Shown: in pieces, positions 5,414 to 12,916 of the stretch
Numbering within the stretch: the stretch's first letter is position 1
Layout: every line of letters starts with the position of its first letter
Origin: Caulobacteraceae bacterium
GTDB taxonomy: Bacteria; Pseudomonadota; Alphaproteobacteria; Caulobacterales; Caulobacteraceae
Direction of reading: 5' to 3'
Assembly: GCA_028291305.1 (NCBI GenBank)
Contig: JAQGII010000166.1
Location: forward strand, 1 to 13,418
DNA length: 13,418 nt
Program-made: the position numbers and the translations under genes
The notes under the pieces: generated by a model
Seen by the model: only the letters and a program-made list of their open reading frames with translations
Databases searched by the model: none
Told to the model about the DNA's origin: nothing

Positions 5414-8400
5414 ATGCTCAACGCAATCGTCCGCTGGTCGCTGAGCCGCCCCCGGCTGGTGGCCGCCTTCGCTCTGCTGCTGCTGATCTACGGCGGCATC
5501 GTGCTGCGCCACGCCAAGTTCGACGTCTTCCCCGACTTCGTGCCGGCCCAGGCCGAGATCCAGACCGAGGCCCCGGGGCTTGCCGCCGACCAGGTGGAAC
5601 AGCTGGTCACCCGCGTGGTCGAGCAGGCCGTCAACGGCGCCGCCGGCGTCACCTCGGTGCGCTCGCAATCCATTCCCGGCCTGTCGATCGTGCAGGTGGT
5701 GTTCGCCGAGGGCTCCGACCCCTACCGCGCCCGCCAGGTGGTCGCCGAGGCCGTGGCGGAGACCACCGCCGCCCTGCCGCAGGGGGTCAAGCCGCCCGCC
5801 GTGGCGCCGCTGACCTCCTCGACCATGGACCTGCTCAAGGTCGGCTTCACCAGCGATCGGATGAGCCCGATAGCCCTGCGCACCTTGATCGAGACCGTGA
5901 TCCGGCCGCGCATCCTGTCCACCCCGGGCGTGGCCCGCGCGACGATCTACGGCGGGCAGATCCACCGGCTGGAAGTGCGGGTCCGCCCGGACGACCTGGC
6001 CGCGCGCGGCCTGGCCTTCAGCGACGTGACCAATGCGGTCAAGGCCTCCACCGGAACCTCCGGCGGCGGCTTCATCGACACCGACCAGCAGCGCATCCTG
6101 GTCACCCCCAATGGCCAGGCCCGCACGGCGCAGGACGTCGCCGCCGCGCCCATCGCCACCACCGACGGCGCCATCATCCGCGTCGGCGACGTGGCCGAGG
6201 TGCTGAACGCCTCCGCCCCGCTCAACGGCGACGCGCTGATCATGGGCAAGCCGGGCGTGCTGATCAGCATGTCCAGCCAGTACGGGGCCAACACCCTGCG
6301 GGCGACGGAGGCCGTCGAGGCCGCGCTCCAGGAGCTGAAGCCGTCGCTCGACGCCCAGGGGGTAGTGATGAGCGGCGGGCTGCACCGGCCGGCCAACTTC
6401 ATCACCTCCGCCCTGTCCGGCATCGCCGACGACCTGGCCATCGGCGCGGTGCTGATCGCCATCGTCCTGTTCGCCTTCATGCGCGACGCGCGCACGGTGC
6501 TGGTGTCCTTCATCAGCATCCCGCTGTCCCTGCTCGCCGCGATCATCGTGATGAACGCCCTCGGCTGGACCATCAACACCATGACGCTGGGCGGCCTGGC
6601 CGTGGCGCTGGGGGTGGTGGTGGACGACGCGGTGATCGACGTGGAGAACATCGTGCGCCGCCTGCGCACGGCGCCGGCCGGCCAGCCCGCCGAGACCACC
6701 ATCCTGCACGCCTCGCTGGAGGTCCGCGCCCCGGTGATCTACGCCACCCTGGTGGTGGCCTTCGTGCTCCTGCCGATCCTGCTGCTGCACGGGCTGCAGG
6801 GCGCCTTCTTCTCGCCGCTGGCGGCCTCCTTCATCCTGGCTACCCTGGCGTCCCTGGCCGTGGCCCTGATCGTCACCCCGCCGCTCACCCTGCTGCTGCT
6901 GAAGAACGCCAAGCTGCACGACGAGGCCGGCGGCCTGATCCGCGCCAAGGACTGGCACGACCGGGTGCTGGAGCGGATCTGCGCCCTGCCCAACCTGGCG
7001 GTGATCGGGGCGGTGGTCGCCGCGGTCATCACCGGCGCCGGCCTGATGCTATTCAATTCCGAGCTCCTGCCCGCCTTCAAGGAAAGCCATTTCGTGCTGG
7101 GCGTGTCCGGGCCGCCCGGCACGTCGCTGGGGGCCATGCGCAACTATGGTCAAGCGATCACCAAGGACCTGCTGGCCATTCCGGGCGTGCAGAGCGCCGA
7201 GCAGCAGATCGGCCGCGCCGAAGGCGGCGAGGACACCTGGGGAACCGAGAAGAGCGAATTCCACGTCGAGCTGAAGCCGAAGCTGAAGGCCGCCGAGCAG
7301 GACCGCATCGAGAAATCGATCCACGAGGTGCTGGCCGCCTATCCCGGCCTGATCACCGAGGTGCTGACCTTCCTCGGCGACCGCATCGGCGAGACCCTGA
7401 CCGGCGAGACCGCCGCCCTGGCGGTCAACGTCTACGGACCCGACCTGGACCAGATCGACGCCTCCGCCGCCCAGATCGCCGCTGTATTGAAGACCCTGCC
7501 GGGAGCCAAGGATGTCTTGGTGCAGACCCCGCCCATGACCCCCGCCGTGCGGGTGGACCTGGATTTCGCCAAGCTGGCGCAATACGGCCTATCGGCCTCC
7601 GAGGTGATGGACGCGGTGCAGACCGCCTACCAGGGCTCGGTTCCCGCCCAGATCTACGACAACGCGCGGGTGGTGCAGATCGCGGTGACCACCCCGCCGG
7701 GCCTGCGCCAGGACCCCGAGGCGGTGGCCGACCTGGTCCTGCGCGGCGCCAACGGCGTGACCGTGCCGCTGAAGGAGGTGGCCAAGGTGCAGCTGTCCGA
7801 AGGCCGCACCATCATCAGCCATGAAGGCGGCCTGCGCCGCAACGTGGTGACGGCGAATCCGGAGCCCAAGGACGTGCAGTCGGTGACCAAGGCCGCGCAG
7901 GCCGCCATCGCCGCCAAGATCAAGCTGCCGCCCGGCGTCTATGTCGCCTATGCCGGCACCGCCGAGGGGGCCAAGACCGCGCGCAACGAGCTGATGTTCA
8001 ATGTCATGCTGGCCGCCGGCGGCGTGGTCGCCCTGCTGCTGCTGGCCTTCGGCAGCGGACGGGCGGTGGGGCTGATCCTGGGCGCCGCGCCCTTCGCCCT
8101 GGTGGGCGGGGTGATCGCCGTGGCCCTGACCGGCGCCAGCCTGTCGCTGGGCTCCCTGGTGGGCTTCGTCACCCTGTTCGGCATTGCCGCGCGCAACGCC
8201 ATCCTGCTGGTCTCGCACGCCGAGCACCTGGTGACCGTCGAGGGCCAGGACTGGTCGCTGCAGACCGTCATCCGCGCCACCCGCGAGCGGGTCACGCCGA
8301 TCCTGATGACCGCCCTGGTCACCGCCCTCGGCCTGCTGCCCCTGGCCATCCAGACCGGGCAGGCCGGCCGCGAGATCCAGGGGCCGATGGCCATCGTCAT

Positions 8401-8512
8401 CCTCGGCGGCCTGGTCAGCTCGACCCTGATGAGCCTGTTCGTCCTCCCGTCGCTGGTGTGGCGGTATGGCCGCCGGTCGGCGCCTGCTGGGACAGAGCCG
8501 TCGATGCCCTGA
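5414..8512 (+). CDS. HME-type RND efflux permease (CzcA/CusA-like)
   Basis: A 1032-residue inner-membrane proton-driven antiporter. TM1 lies at about 14-31, followed by FDVFPDFVPAQAEIQTEAPG (36-55), typical of CzcA/CusA relatives. A first periplasmic porter/docking region, TM2-TM6 (about 338-495), TM7 (about 528-547), a second porter region and TM8-TM12 (about 868-1015) follow. TM4 reads GVVVDDAVIDVENIVRRL, with D404 and E411 at the positions of the HME proton-relay acids. D405 and D409 are extra acids, and the position of CzcA Asp402 is Ala398. The C-terminal GREIQGPMAIVILGGL is the conserved HME TM12 entry. The CusA porter methionine near IDMLSTG is replaced (IGETLTG, E660), so copper/silver export through a Met relay is unlikely. 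The substrate is unknown. It starts 4 bp after the adaptor stop, and no strong Shine-Dalgarno is seen. Confidence 0.88.
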   Translation: MLNAIVRWSLSRPRLVAAFALLLLIYGGIVLRHAKFDVFPDFVPAQAEIQTEAPGLAADQVEQLVTRVVEQAVNGAAGVTSVRSQSIPGLSIVQVVFAEGSDPYRARQVVAEAVAETTAALPQGVKPPAVAPLTSSTMDLLKVGFTSDRMSPIALRTLIETVIRPRILSTPGVARATIYGGQIHRLEVRVRPDDLAARGLAFSDVTNAVKASTGTSGGGFIDTDQQRILVTPNGQARTAQDVAAAPIATTDGAIIRVGDVAEVLNASAPLNGDALIMGKPGVLISMSSQYGANTLRATEAVEAALQELKPSLDAQGVVMSGGLHRPANFITSALSGIADDLAIGAVLIAIVLFAFMRDARTVLVSFISIPLSLLAAIIVMNALGWTINTMTLGGLAVALGVVVDDAVIDVENIVRRLRTAPAGQPAETTILHASLEVRAPVIYATLVVAFVLLPILLLHGLQGAFFSPLAASFILATLASLAVALIVTPPLTLLLLKNAKLHDEAGGLIRAKDWHDRVLERICALPNLAVIGAVVAAVITGAGLMLFNSELLPAFKESHFVLGVSGPPGTSLGAMRNYGQAITKDLLAIPGVQSAEQQIGRAEGGEDTWGTEKSEFHVELKPKLKAAEQDRIEKSIHEVLAAYPGLITEVLTFLGDRIGETLTGETAALAVNVYGPDLDQIDASAAQIAAVLKTLPGAKDVLVQTPPMTPAVRVDLDFAKLAQYGLSASEVMDAVQTAYQGSVPAQIYDNARVVQIAVTTPPGLRQDPEAVADLVLRGANGVTVPLKEVAKVQLSEGRTIISHEGGLRRNVVTANPEPKDVQSVTKAAQAAIAAKIKLPPGVYVAYAGTAEGAKTARNELMFNVMLAAGGVVALLLLAFGSGRAVGLILGAAPFALVGGVIAVALTGASLSLGSLVGFVTLFGIAARNAILLVSHAEHLVTVEGQDWSLQTVIRATRERVTPILMTALVTALGLLPLAIQTGQAGREIQGPMAIVILGGLVSSTLMSLFVLPSLVWRYGRRSAPAGTEPSMP

Positions 8513-8525
8513 CATTGGAGCGCGC

Positions 8526-9206
8526 ATGAAACTGCTCCTGGTCGAAGATGACGAGGAAGCCGCCGAATACCTGAAGCGGGCCCTGATCGAGGCCGGCCAC
8601 GCGGTGGACCACGCCGCCTCCGGCCGCGACGGCCTGTTCCTGGCGGCGAGCGAGTCCTACGACGTGATCGTGCTGGACCGGATGCTGCCGCAGATGGACG
8701 GCCTGGCCATCCTGCGCACCATCCGCGGCGCGCGGGTCAAGACCCCGGTGCTGCTGCTGACGGCGCTGGACGGCATCGACGACCGGGTCGAGGGGCTGGA
8801 CGCCGGCGCCGACGACTACCTGGTCAAGCCCTTCGCCTTCGTCGAGCTGATGGCCCGGATCAACGCCCTGGCCCGCCGGCCGCCGCCGCAGGAGGTGGTC
8901 ACGGTGCTGCAGGTGGGCGACCTGCGCATGGACCTGCTCAAGCGCAGCGTGACCCGCGCCAACGTGCGCATCGATCTGCAGCCGCGCGAATTCCAACTGC
9001 TGGAATACCTGATGCGCAATGCCGGACGGGTGGTCACCCGCACCATGCTGCTGGAGAGCATCTGGAACTTCCATTTCGAGCCGCAGACCAACATCGTTGA
9101 AACCCACATGAGCCGGCTGCGGGCCAAGATCGACCGCGGCCATCCGCGCGAGCTGATCCATACGGTGCGCGGCTCGGGCTACACGATGCACGATGGGGCC
9201 GCCTAG
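8526..9206 (+). CDS. OmpR-family response regulator
   Basis: A 226-residue DNA-binding response regulator. The receiver domain (1-about 115) has the acidic pocket D8/D9, the phospho-acceptor D51 in VLDRMLPQMDG, T79 in LLLTALDG, and K101 in YLVKPFAF. The winged-helix output domain (about 127-222) includes LQPREFQLLEYLMRNAGRVV and VETHMSRLRAKID followed by IHTVRGSGYTM, all hallmarks of the OmpR/PhoB group. ATG at 8526 is chosen over upstream in-frame starts because GGAG (8517-8520) precedes it and MKLLLVEDD is the standard N-terminus. It begins 13 bp after the pump gene and abuts the kinase with no gap. It likely regulates its own operon, as CusR and CzcR do for their pumps. Confidence 0.95.
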   Translation: MKLLLVEDDEEAAEYLKRALIEAGHAVDHAASGRDGLFLAASESYDVIVLDRMLPQMDGLAILRTIRGARVKTPVLLLTALDGIDDRVEGLDAGADDYLVKPFAFVELMARINALARRPPPQEVVTVLQVGDLRMDLLKRSVTRANVRIDLQPREFQLLEYLMRNAGRVVTRTMLLESIWNFHFEPQTNIVETHMSRLRAKIDRGHPRELIHTVRGSGYTMHDGAA

Positions 9207-10529
9207 ATGTTCGGCTCCAGCAGCCTGCGGCTGGCCGCCTTCTACACCGCCGGCTTCGCCATGGCCGTGGCGATCCTGGGGCTGGTCACGATCTTCGCCA
9301 CCCGCGCCGCCCTGATCGAGCAGTTCGACGCCCGCATCCGCACCGAGTCGACGGCCGTCAAGGTCGACTACCAGACCGGCGGCGCGCCCGGAATGATCGG
9401 CGAGATCAACGAACGCCGCAACACGCCGGGGGAACTGAGCTTCGGCGCGCAGACCGCGGACGGCAGGCCGCTCGCCGGCCCCCTCGCCCGCCTGCGCCGG
9501 CCGGCCGGGTGGTCGACCGTGCGCCTCGGGGGCGCCCACCCGACGGTGCTGCGCGTGCTGACCGAAGAACTGCCGGGCGGCTACCGGCTGATGGTCGGCG
9601 ACGACATCGAGCGGGTCGTGGACCTGCAACAGAGCGTGCTGAAGGGCTTCGCCCTGGCCCTGGGGGCCGTGGTGGCGGTGGGCGTCGCCTGCGGCTTCGC
9701 CCTGAGCCGCGCGGTGCAGAGGCGCATGTCCGCCATCTCCGGCACCGCCGAGGCCATCATCGACGGCGACCTCGCCCGGCGCATCCCGGTGGGCGCCGGC
9801 GACGACGACCTGGCGCGTCTGGCCCACACCATCAACCGCATGCTGGACCGCATCGCCGCCCTGATGGACAGCCTGCGCCAGGTGTCCAACAACATCGCCC
9901 ACGACCTGCGCACGCCGCTGACCCGCCTGCGCCAGCGGCTGGAGCTGAGCCTGCGGCAGGCGGAGGACCCGGTCCACCGCACCCAGACCGAAGGCGCCCT
10001 GCGCGATGTGGACGCCATCCTGGCCACCTTCTCGGCCCTGCTGCGGATCGCGGAGGTCGAGGCCGGGGCCCGGCGATCGGCCTTCCGCCGGGAGGACCTG
10101 ACGGCCCTGGCCCGCACGGTGGTGGAGGACTTCGCCCCCGCCGCCGAGGACGCCGGCCATTCCCTGGCCCTGGACGGCGACCGCCCCGCCTGGATCGAGG
10201 GCGACCCGGAGCTGATCACCCAGATGATGGTCAACCTGATCGAGAACGCCCTGCGCCACACGCCGCCCGGCTCGGACATCGCGGTCCGCGTCACGGCCTC
10301 GGGCGAGGGCGTGGTCCTGGCGGTGATCGACGACGGGCCCGGCGTGCCGGAGGCCGAGCGCGAACGCCTGTTCGGCCGTTTCTACCGCCTGGAGCACAGC
10401 CGCTCGACGCCGGGCAGCGGCCTGGGCCTGGCGCTGGTGTCGGCGGTGGCCTGGCTGCACCGGGCCGAGGTCAAGCTGCTCGACGCCAGGCCGGGGCTGG
10501 AGGTCCGCGTGACCTTCCCGCCAGCCTGA
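9207..10529 (+). CDS. HAMP-containing sensor histidine kinase
   Basis: A 440-residue membrane sensor kinase, partner of the preceding regulator. TM1 lies at about 8-33 and a periplasmic sensor loop of about 110 residues at 34-145. TM2 (about 147-168) is followed by a HAMP linker (about 168-222). The dimerisation/phosphoacceptor domain has the H-box NNIAHDLRTPLTRLR with H232. The ATPase domain shows the N-box MVNLIENALRH (N347), G1 DDGPG (375-379), the F-box RFYR (391-394) and G2 GSGLGLAL (403-410), so all catalytic motifs are intact. The periplasmic loop has no Met/His/Cys metal-binding cluster, unlike CusS-type kinases, which argues against direct metal sensing. ATG at 9207 directly follows the regulator stop codon. 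It converges with the GlcG/HbpS-like gene 16 bp downstream, and no terminator hairpin is evident between them. Confidence 0.94.
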   Translation: MFGSSSLRLAAFYTAGFAMAVAILGLVTIFATRAALIEQFDARIRTESTAVKVDYQTGGAPGMIGEINERRNTPGELSFGAQTADGRPLAGPLARLRRPAGWSTVRLGGAHPTVLRVLTEELPGGYRLMVGDDIERVVDLQQSVLKGFALALGAVVAVGVACGFALSRAVQRRMSAISGTAEAIIDGDLARRIPVGAGDDDLARLAHTINRMLDRIAALMDSLRQVSNNIAHDLRTPLTRLRQRLELSLRQAEDPVHRTQTEGALRDVDAILATFSALLRIAEVEAGARRSAFRREDLTALARTVVEDFAPAAEDAGHSLALDGDRPAWIEGDPELITQMMVNLIENALRHTPPGSDIAVRVTASGEGVVLAVIDDGPGVPEAERERLFGRFYRLEHSRSTPGSGLGLALVSAVAWLHRAEVKLLDARPGLEVRVTFPPA

Positions 10530-10545
10530 TCGGCAGGAGCGGTCC

Positions 10546-11037
10546 CTACTTCTTGAACACCGCGTCGATGCCGGCCTGGGCGCAGATCTGGTCGACCGAC
10601 TGGCCGTTCTCGGGCCGCCCGCCGCCACCGCCCACCGCGCCGATCAGCTTGCCGCCCTTCATCAGGGGGATGCCGCCAGCCACGGGGAACAGGCCGATGG
10701 TCTGGGTGGTGAGCTGGCCGGTCGGGGTGGACAGGTTGGCGGCGCGCGCTTCGCTGGGCTGGCCGGTGCGCAGCGCCGTCTCGGCCTTGAACTTGGCGGT
10801 GGTGACGCCGATCTCGGTGGCCCCGAGCGAGGCGAAATAGACCGGCTGGCCGGTGATATCGAGCACCCACAGGGCGATCGGCCAGTGCTTGGCGCGGGCC
10901 ATGGTCATGCAGGTCTCGACGATCTGCCGGGCCCCGTCATAGGCGATGGTCTCGCGCGCCTCGGTGACCTGGGCCCGGGCGGCGGCGCCCGGCAGGGCGA
11001 GGGTCAAGACGGCGAACACGGCGATGCGGGTCTTCAT
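10546..11037 (-). CDS. Secreted GlcG/HbpS-family protein
   Basis: A 163-residue protein of the DUF336 (GlcG/HbpS) family. A Sec signal peptide with likely cleavage ARA|QVT after residue 22 leads into a single alpha/beta domain. KFKAETALRTGQPSE (82-96), the loop VAGGIPLMKGGKLIGAVGGGGG (119-140) and the following ENGQSVDQICAQAGIDAV helix follow the family pattern, with GGGGG where many members have GVSGG. HbpS of Streptomyces is an extracytoplasmic haem-binding octamer that modulates the SenS kinase, and other members are of unknown role. Only one His (H51) is present in the mature protein, and haem ligation cannot be judged from sequence. The start at 11037 has a strong Shine-Dalgarno GGGAGGAA (11051-11044) 6 bases upstream. 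It is convergent with the histidine kinase and lies downstream of the efp terminator. Confidence 0.8.
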   Translation of the reverse strand: MKTRIAVFAVLTLALPGAAARAQVTEARETIAYDGARQIVETCMTMARAKHWPIALWVLDITGQPVYFASLGATEIGVTTAKFKAETALRTGQPSEARAANLSTPTGQLTTQTIGLFPVAGGIPLMKGGKLIGAVGGGGGRPENGQSVDQICAQAGIDAVFKK

Positions 11038-11043
11038 TGGCTG

Positions 11044-11064
11044 TTCCTCCCAGCTTTGCTGGAG
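11044..11064 (-). promoter_or_regulatory. Leader hairpin overlapping the GlcG/HbpS-like gene's ribosome site
   Basis: On the minus strand CTCCAGC (11064-11058), loop AAA, then GCTGGGAG (11054-11047) can pair into a 7-bp stem with one bulged G. The 3' arm contains most of the Shine-Dalgarno GGGAGGAA (11051-11044), so folding would occlude ribosome entry. It could tune translation thermally or through a ligand or protein, or it may be incidental in GC-rich sequence. Confidence 0.35.
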
Positions 11065-11087
11065 CGGACGCTAGCACCGGCCCTGCG

Positions 11088-11126
11088 AAAAAGAAAAAGC
11101 GCCGGAGACGGTGTCGCCTCCAGCGC
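11088..11126 (-). terminator. Intrinsic terminator of efp
   Basis: Read on the minus strand, GCGCUGGAGGC (11126-11116) pairs with GUCUCCGGCGC (11109-11099). This makes an 11-bp stem containing two G:U wobbles around a 6-base loop GACACC. It is followed at once by the U-tract UUUUUCUUUUU (11098-11088). It lies 43 bp past the efp stop codon and ends 50 bp before the GlcG/HbpS-like gene, so it separates the two same-strand genes. It is the clearest intrinsic terminator in the window. Confidence 0.9.
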
Positions 11127-11169
11127 CTCGATGTCCAATGGCGGCGCACGCACCCCCATCCTTGAACGG

Positions 11170-11736
11170 TCAGTCCTTGGCGCGCTCGTAGTAGGAGCCG
11201 TCTTCGGTCTGCACGACGATGCGGGTGCCGGGCGTGATGTAGGTCGGCACCATGGTGCGCAGGCCGTTGGACAGCATGGCGGGCTTGTACGAACCGGACG
11301 CCGTCTGGCCCTTGACCACCGGCTCGGTCTCCATGACTTCCAGGACCACGCGGTTGGGCAGCTCCAGGGCGATGGGGATGCCCTCGTGGGTCGACAGAGT
11401 CACGGCCATGCCGTCCGCCAGATAGACCCCCAGCTCGCCGATGATGTCGTCGCGGGCGGTGACCTGGTCGAAGTCGGCGGGGTTCGTGAAGTGATATTCG
11501 TCGCCGTCCTTGTACAGGAAGGTGTATTCGCGCTGGTCGACGGTGGCGCGCTCGACCACCTCGGTGGTGCGGTAGCGCTCGGACACCTTCACCCCGTCGG
11601 AGATGCGGCGCATGTTCAGCTGGGTCACGGGCGTGCCCTTGCCGGGATGGATGTTCTCGGCGCTGAGGACGACATAGAGCTTGTTGTCCATATCGACGAC
11701 GGCGCCTTTGCGCAGCGAGCTGGCCTGAACTTTCAC
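11170..11736 (-). CDS. efp: Translation elongation factor P
   Basis: EF-P of 188 residues, the usual length. It binds stalled ribosomes between P and E sites and promotes peptide-bond formation at polyproline motifs. Three beta-barrel domains are recognisable. The N-terminal KOW-like domain has [18 protein letters not shown] and the modification loop HPGKGTPVT. The middle OB domain has [12 protein letters not shown]. The C-terminal domain has [19 protein letters not shown], ending with [22 protein letters not shown]. Lys33 at the loop tip is the residue expected to receive (R)-beta-lysine, and the divergent epmA and epmB genes encode the enzymes. The GTG start at 11736 is supported by GAAGGA 7 bases upstream and by exact N-terminal family alignment ([11 protein letters not shown]); the open frame beyond it is unrelated sequence. 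A strong intrinsic terminator follows. Confidence 0.97.
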   Translation of the reverse strand: MKVQASSLRKGAVVDMDNKLYVVLSAENIHPGKGTPVTQLNMRRISDGVKVSERYRTTEVVERATVDQREYTFLYKDGDEYHFTNPADFDQVTARDDIIGELGVYLADGMAVTLSTHEGIPIALELPNRVVLEVMETEPVVKGQTASGSYKPAMLSNGLRTMVPTYITPGTRIVVQTEDGSYYERAKD

Positions 11737-11857
11737 GTGATGGTCCTTCGAAACTCGGCGGACGCTTGGGCCCGCGCCTGATTCTGCTAAGCAACAGCTT
11801 TCCCGCGCACCTATACGATCAGCGCCCAAACCGCCAGCCCACCCAGGTGCGTCCAAC
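11737..11857. promoter_or_regulatory. Divergent efp/epmA promoter region
   Basis: These 121 bp must hold promoters for both efp (-) and epmA (+). The only AT-rich element is CTATACGATC (11811-11820). It can be read as a -10-like TATACG (11812-11817) for epmA or TATAGG (11815-11810) for efp on the other strand. No good -35 pairs with the epmA reading. On the efp strand TTGCTT (11794-11789) lies too far downstream of that -10 to serve it as a -35. AAGC-AACA-GCTT (11789-11800) is a small inverted repeat. Start sites cannot be fixed from sequence. Confidence 0.35.
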
Positions 11858-12916
11858 TTGCCCAGCCCTCCCCCTTCGCCCTGGTGGCGGCCGCAGAACC
11901 ACCAGGACCGGCGGCCCTTGCTGATGGCGCGGGGCCGCATCCGCTCGGCCGTGCGCGGCTGGTTCGAGGCCCGCGACTTCGTCGAGGTGGAGGCCGCCGC
12001 CCTGCAGGTGTCGCCGGGCAACGAGGCGCATCTGCATGGCTTCGCCACCGAGGCCATCGGCCCCGACGGGACCCGCGCGCCCCTCTATCTGCACACCTCG
12101 CCGGAGTTGGCCTGCAAGAAGCTGCTGGCCGCCGGCGAGACGCGCATCTTCGACATGGCCAAGGTGTGGCGCAACCGCGAGCGCGGGCCGCTGCACCACC
12201 CCGAATTCACGATGCTGGAATGGTACCGGGCGGGCGAGCCCTACCAGACGCTGATGGAGGATTGCGGCGAGCTGCTGGCCCTGGCCGCCGAGGCCGCCGG
12301 CGCCCGCGCCCTGCAGTTCCGGGGCCGGGAAGCCGATCCCTTCGCCCAGGCAGAGCGCGTGACCCTGGCCGAGGCCTTCCACCGGTTCGCCGGCATCGAC
12401 CTGCTGGCCACGGTCGGCGGCGATGGCCAGACGGACCGCGACGGCCTGGCCGCGGCGGCCACGGCGGCGGGCATCCGGGTGGCCGGCGACGACACCTGGT
12501 CGGACGTGTTCAGCCGGGTGCTGGTGGAGAAGGTCGAGCCGCAGCTGGGCATGGGCCGCCCGACCATCCTCTGCGAATACCCGGTCGCCGAAGCGGCCCT
12601 GGCCCGGCCCAAGCCGGGCGACCCGCGCGTGGCCGAGCGGTTCGAGCTCTATGCCTGCGGCGTCGAGCTGGCCAACGCCTTCGGCGAGCTGACCGACGCG
12701 GGCGAGCAGCGACGCCGGTTCGAGGCGGAGATGGCGGAGAAGGCGCGGGTCTACGGCGAGCGCTATCCGATCGACGAGGACTTCCTGGCGGCCCTGGAGA
12801 TCATGCCCCCGGCCTGCGGCGCGGCGCTGGGCTTCGACCGGCTGGTGATGCTGGCCACGGGCGCCCAGCGGATCGAGCAGGTGCTATGGGTCCCCGTCGC
12901 CGAGATCGCCCCATGA
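11858..12916 (+). CDS. epmA: EF-P lysine aminoacylase (EpmA/GenX/PoxA)
   Basis: A 352-residue class II lysyl-tRNA synthetase paralogue that lacks the anticodon-binding domain. It activates (R)-beta-lysine with ATP and transfers it to the EF-P loop lysine. Class II motif 2 is [27 protein letters not shown] (98-124), and motif 3 is [12 protein letters not shown] (321-332). The substrate pocket stretch [21 protein letters not shown] is also present. The TTG start at 11858 is used because the conserved N-terminal block [12 protein letters not shown] (9-20) lies before the first in-frame ATG (11924, residue 23), and no ATG or GTG exists in frame upstream. AGGTG (11845-11849) is a modest ribosome site. 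It is divergent from efp and overlaps epmB by ATGA. Confidence 0.95.
   Translation: MPSPPPSPWWRPQNHQDRRPLLMARGRIRSAVRGWFEARDFVEVEAAALQVSPGNEAHLHGFATEAIGPDGTRAPLYLHTSPELACKKLLAAGETRIFDMAKVWRNRERGPLHHPEFTMLEWYRAGEPYQTLMEDCGELLALAAEAAGARALQFRGREADPFAQAERVTLAEAFHRFAGIDLLATVGGDGQTDRDGLAAAATAAGIRVAGDDTWSDVFSRVLVEKVEPQLGMGRPTILCEYPVAEAALARPKPGDPRVAERFELYACGVELANAFGELTDAGEQRRRFEAEMAEKARVYGERYPIDEDFLAALEIMPPACGAALGFDRLVMLATGAQRIEQVLWVPVAEIAP

Noticed and set aside
4018..5421. Minus-strand open frame of 467 codons opposite the adaptor
   Set aside because: Shadow frame of Ala-rich coding sequence on the other strand, with no start context or domain.
5324..6958. Minus-strand open frame of 544 codons opposite the RND gene
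   Set aside because: It is a shadow of the RND permease coding strand with His/Gln/Gly-rich repetitive composition and no recognisable domain.
8415..10628. Minus-strand open frame of 737 codons opposite the two-component genes
   Set aside because: It lies antisense to fully motif-supported response regulator and kinase genes. Its composition is Gly/Gln/Arg/His-rich shadow sequence.
11170..12057. Extended EF-P frame beginning near 12057
   Set aside because: It runs through the divergent promoter region and into epmA. EF-P homology begins exactly at the GTG at 11736 with a good ribosome site.
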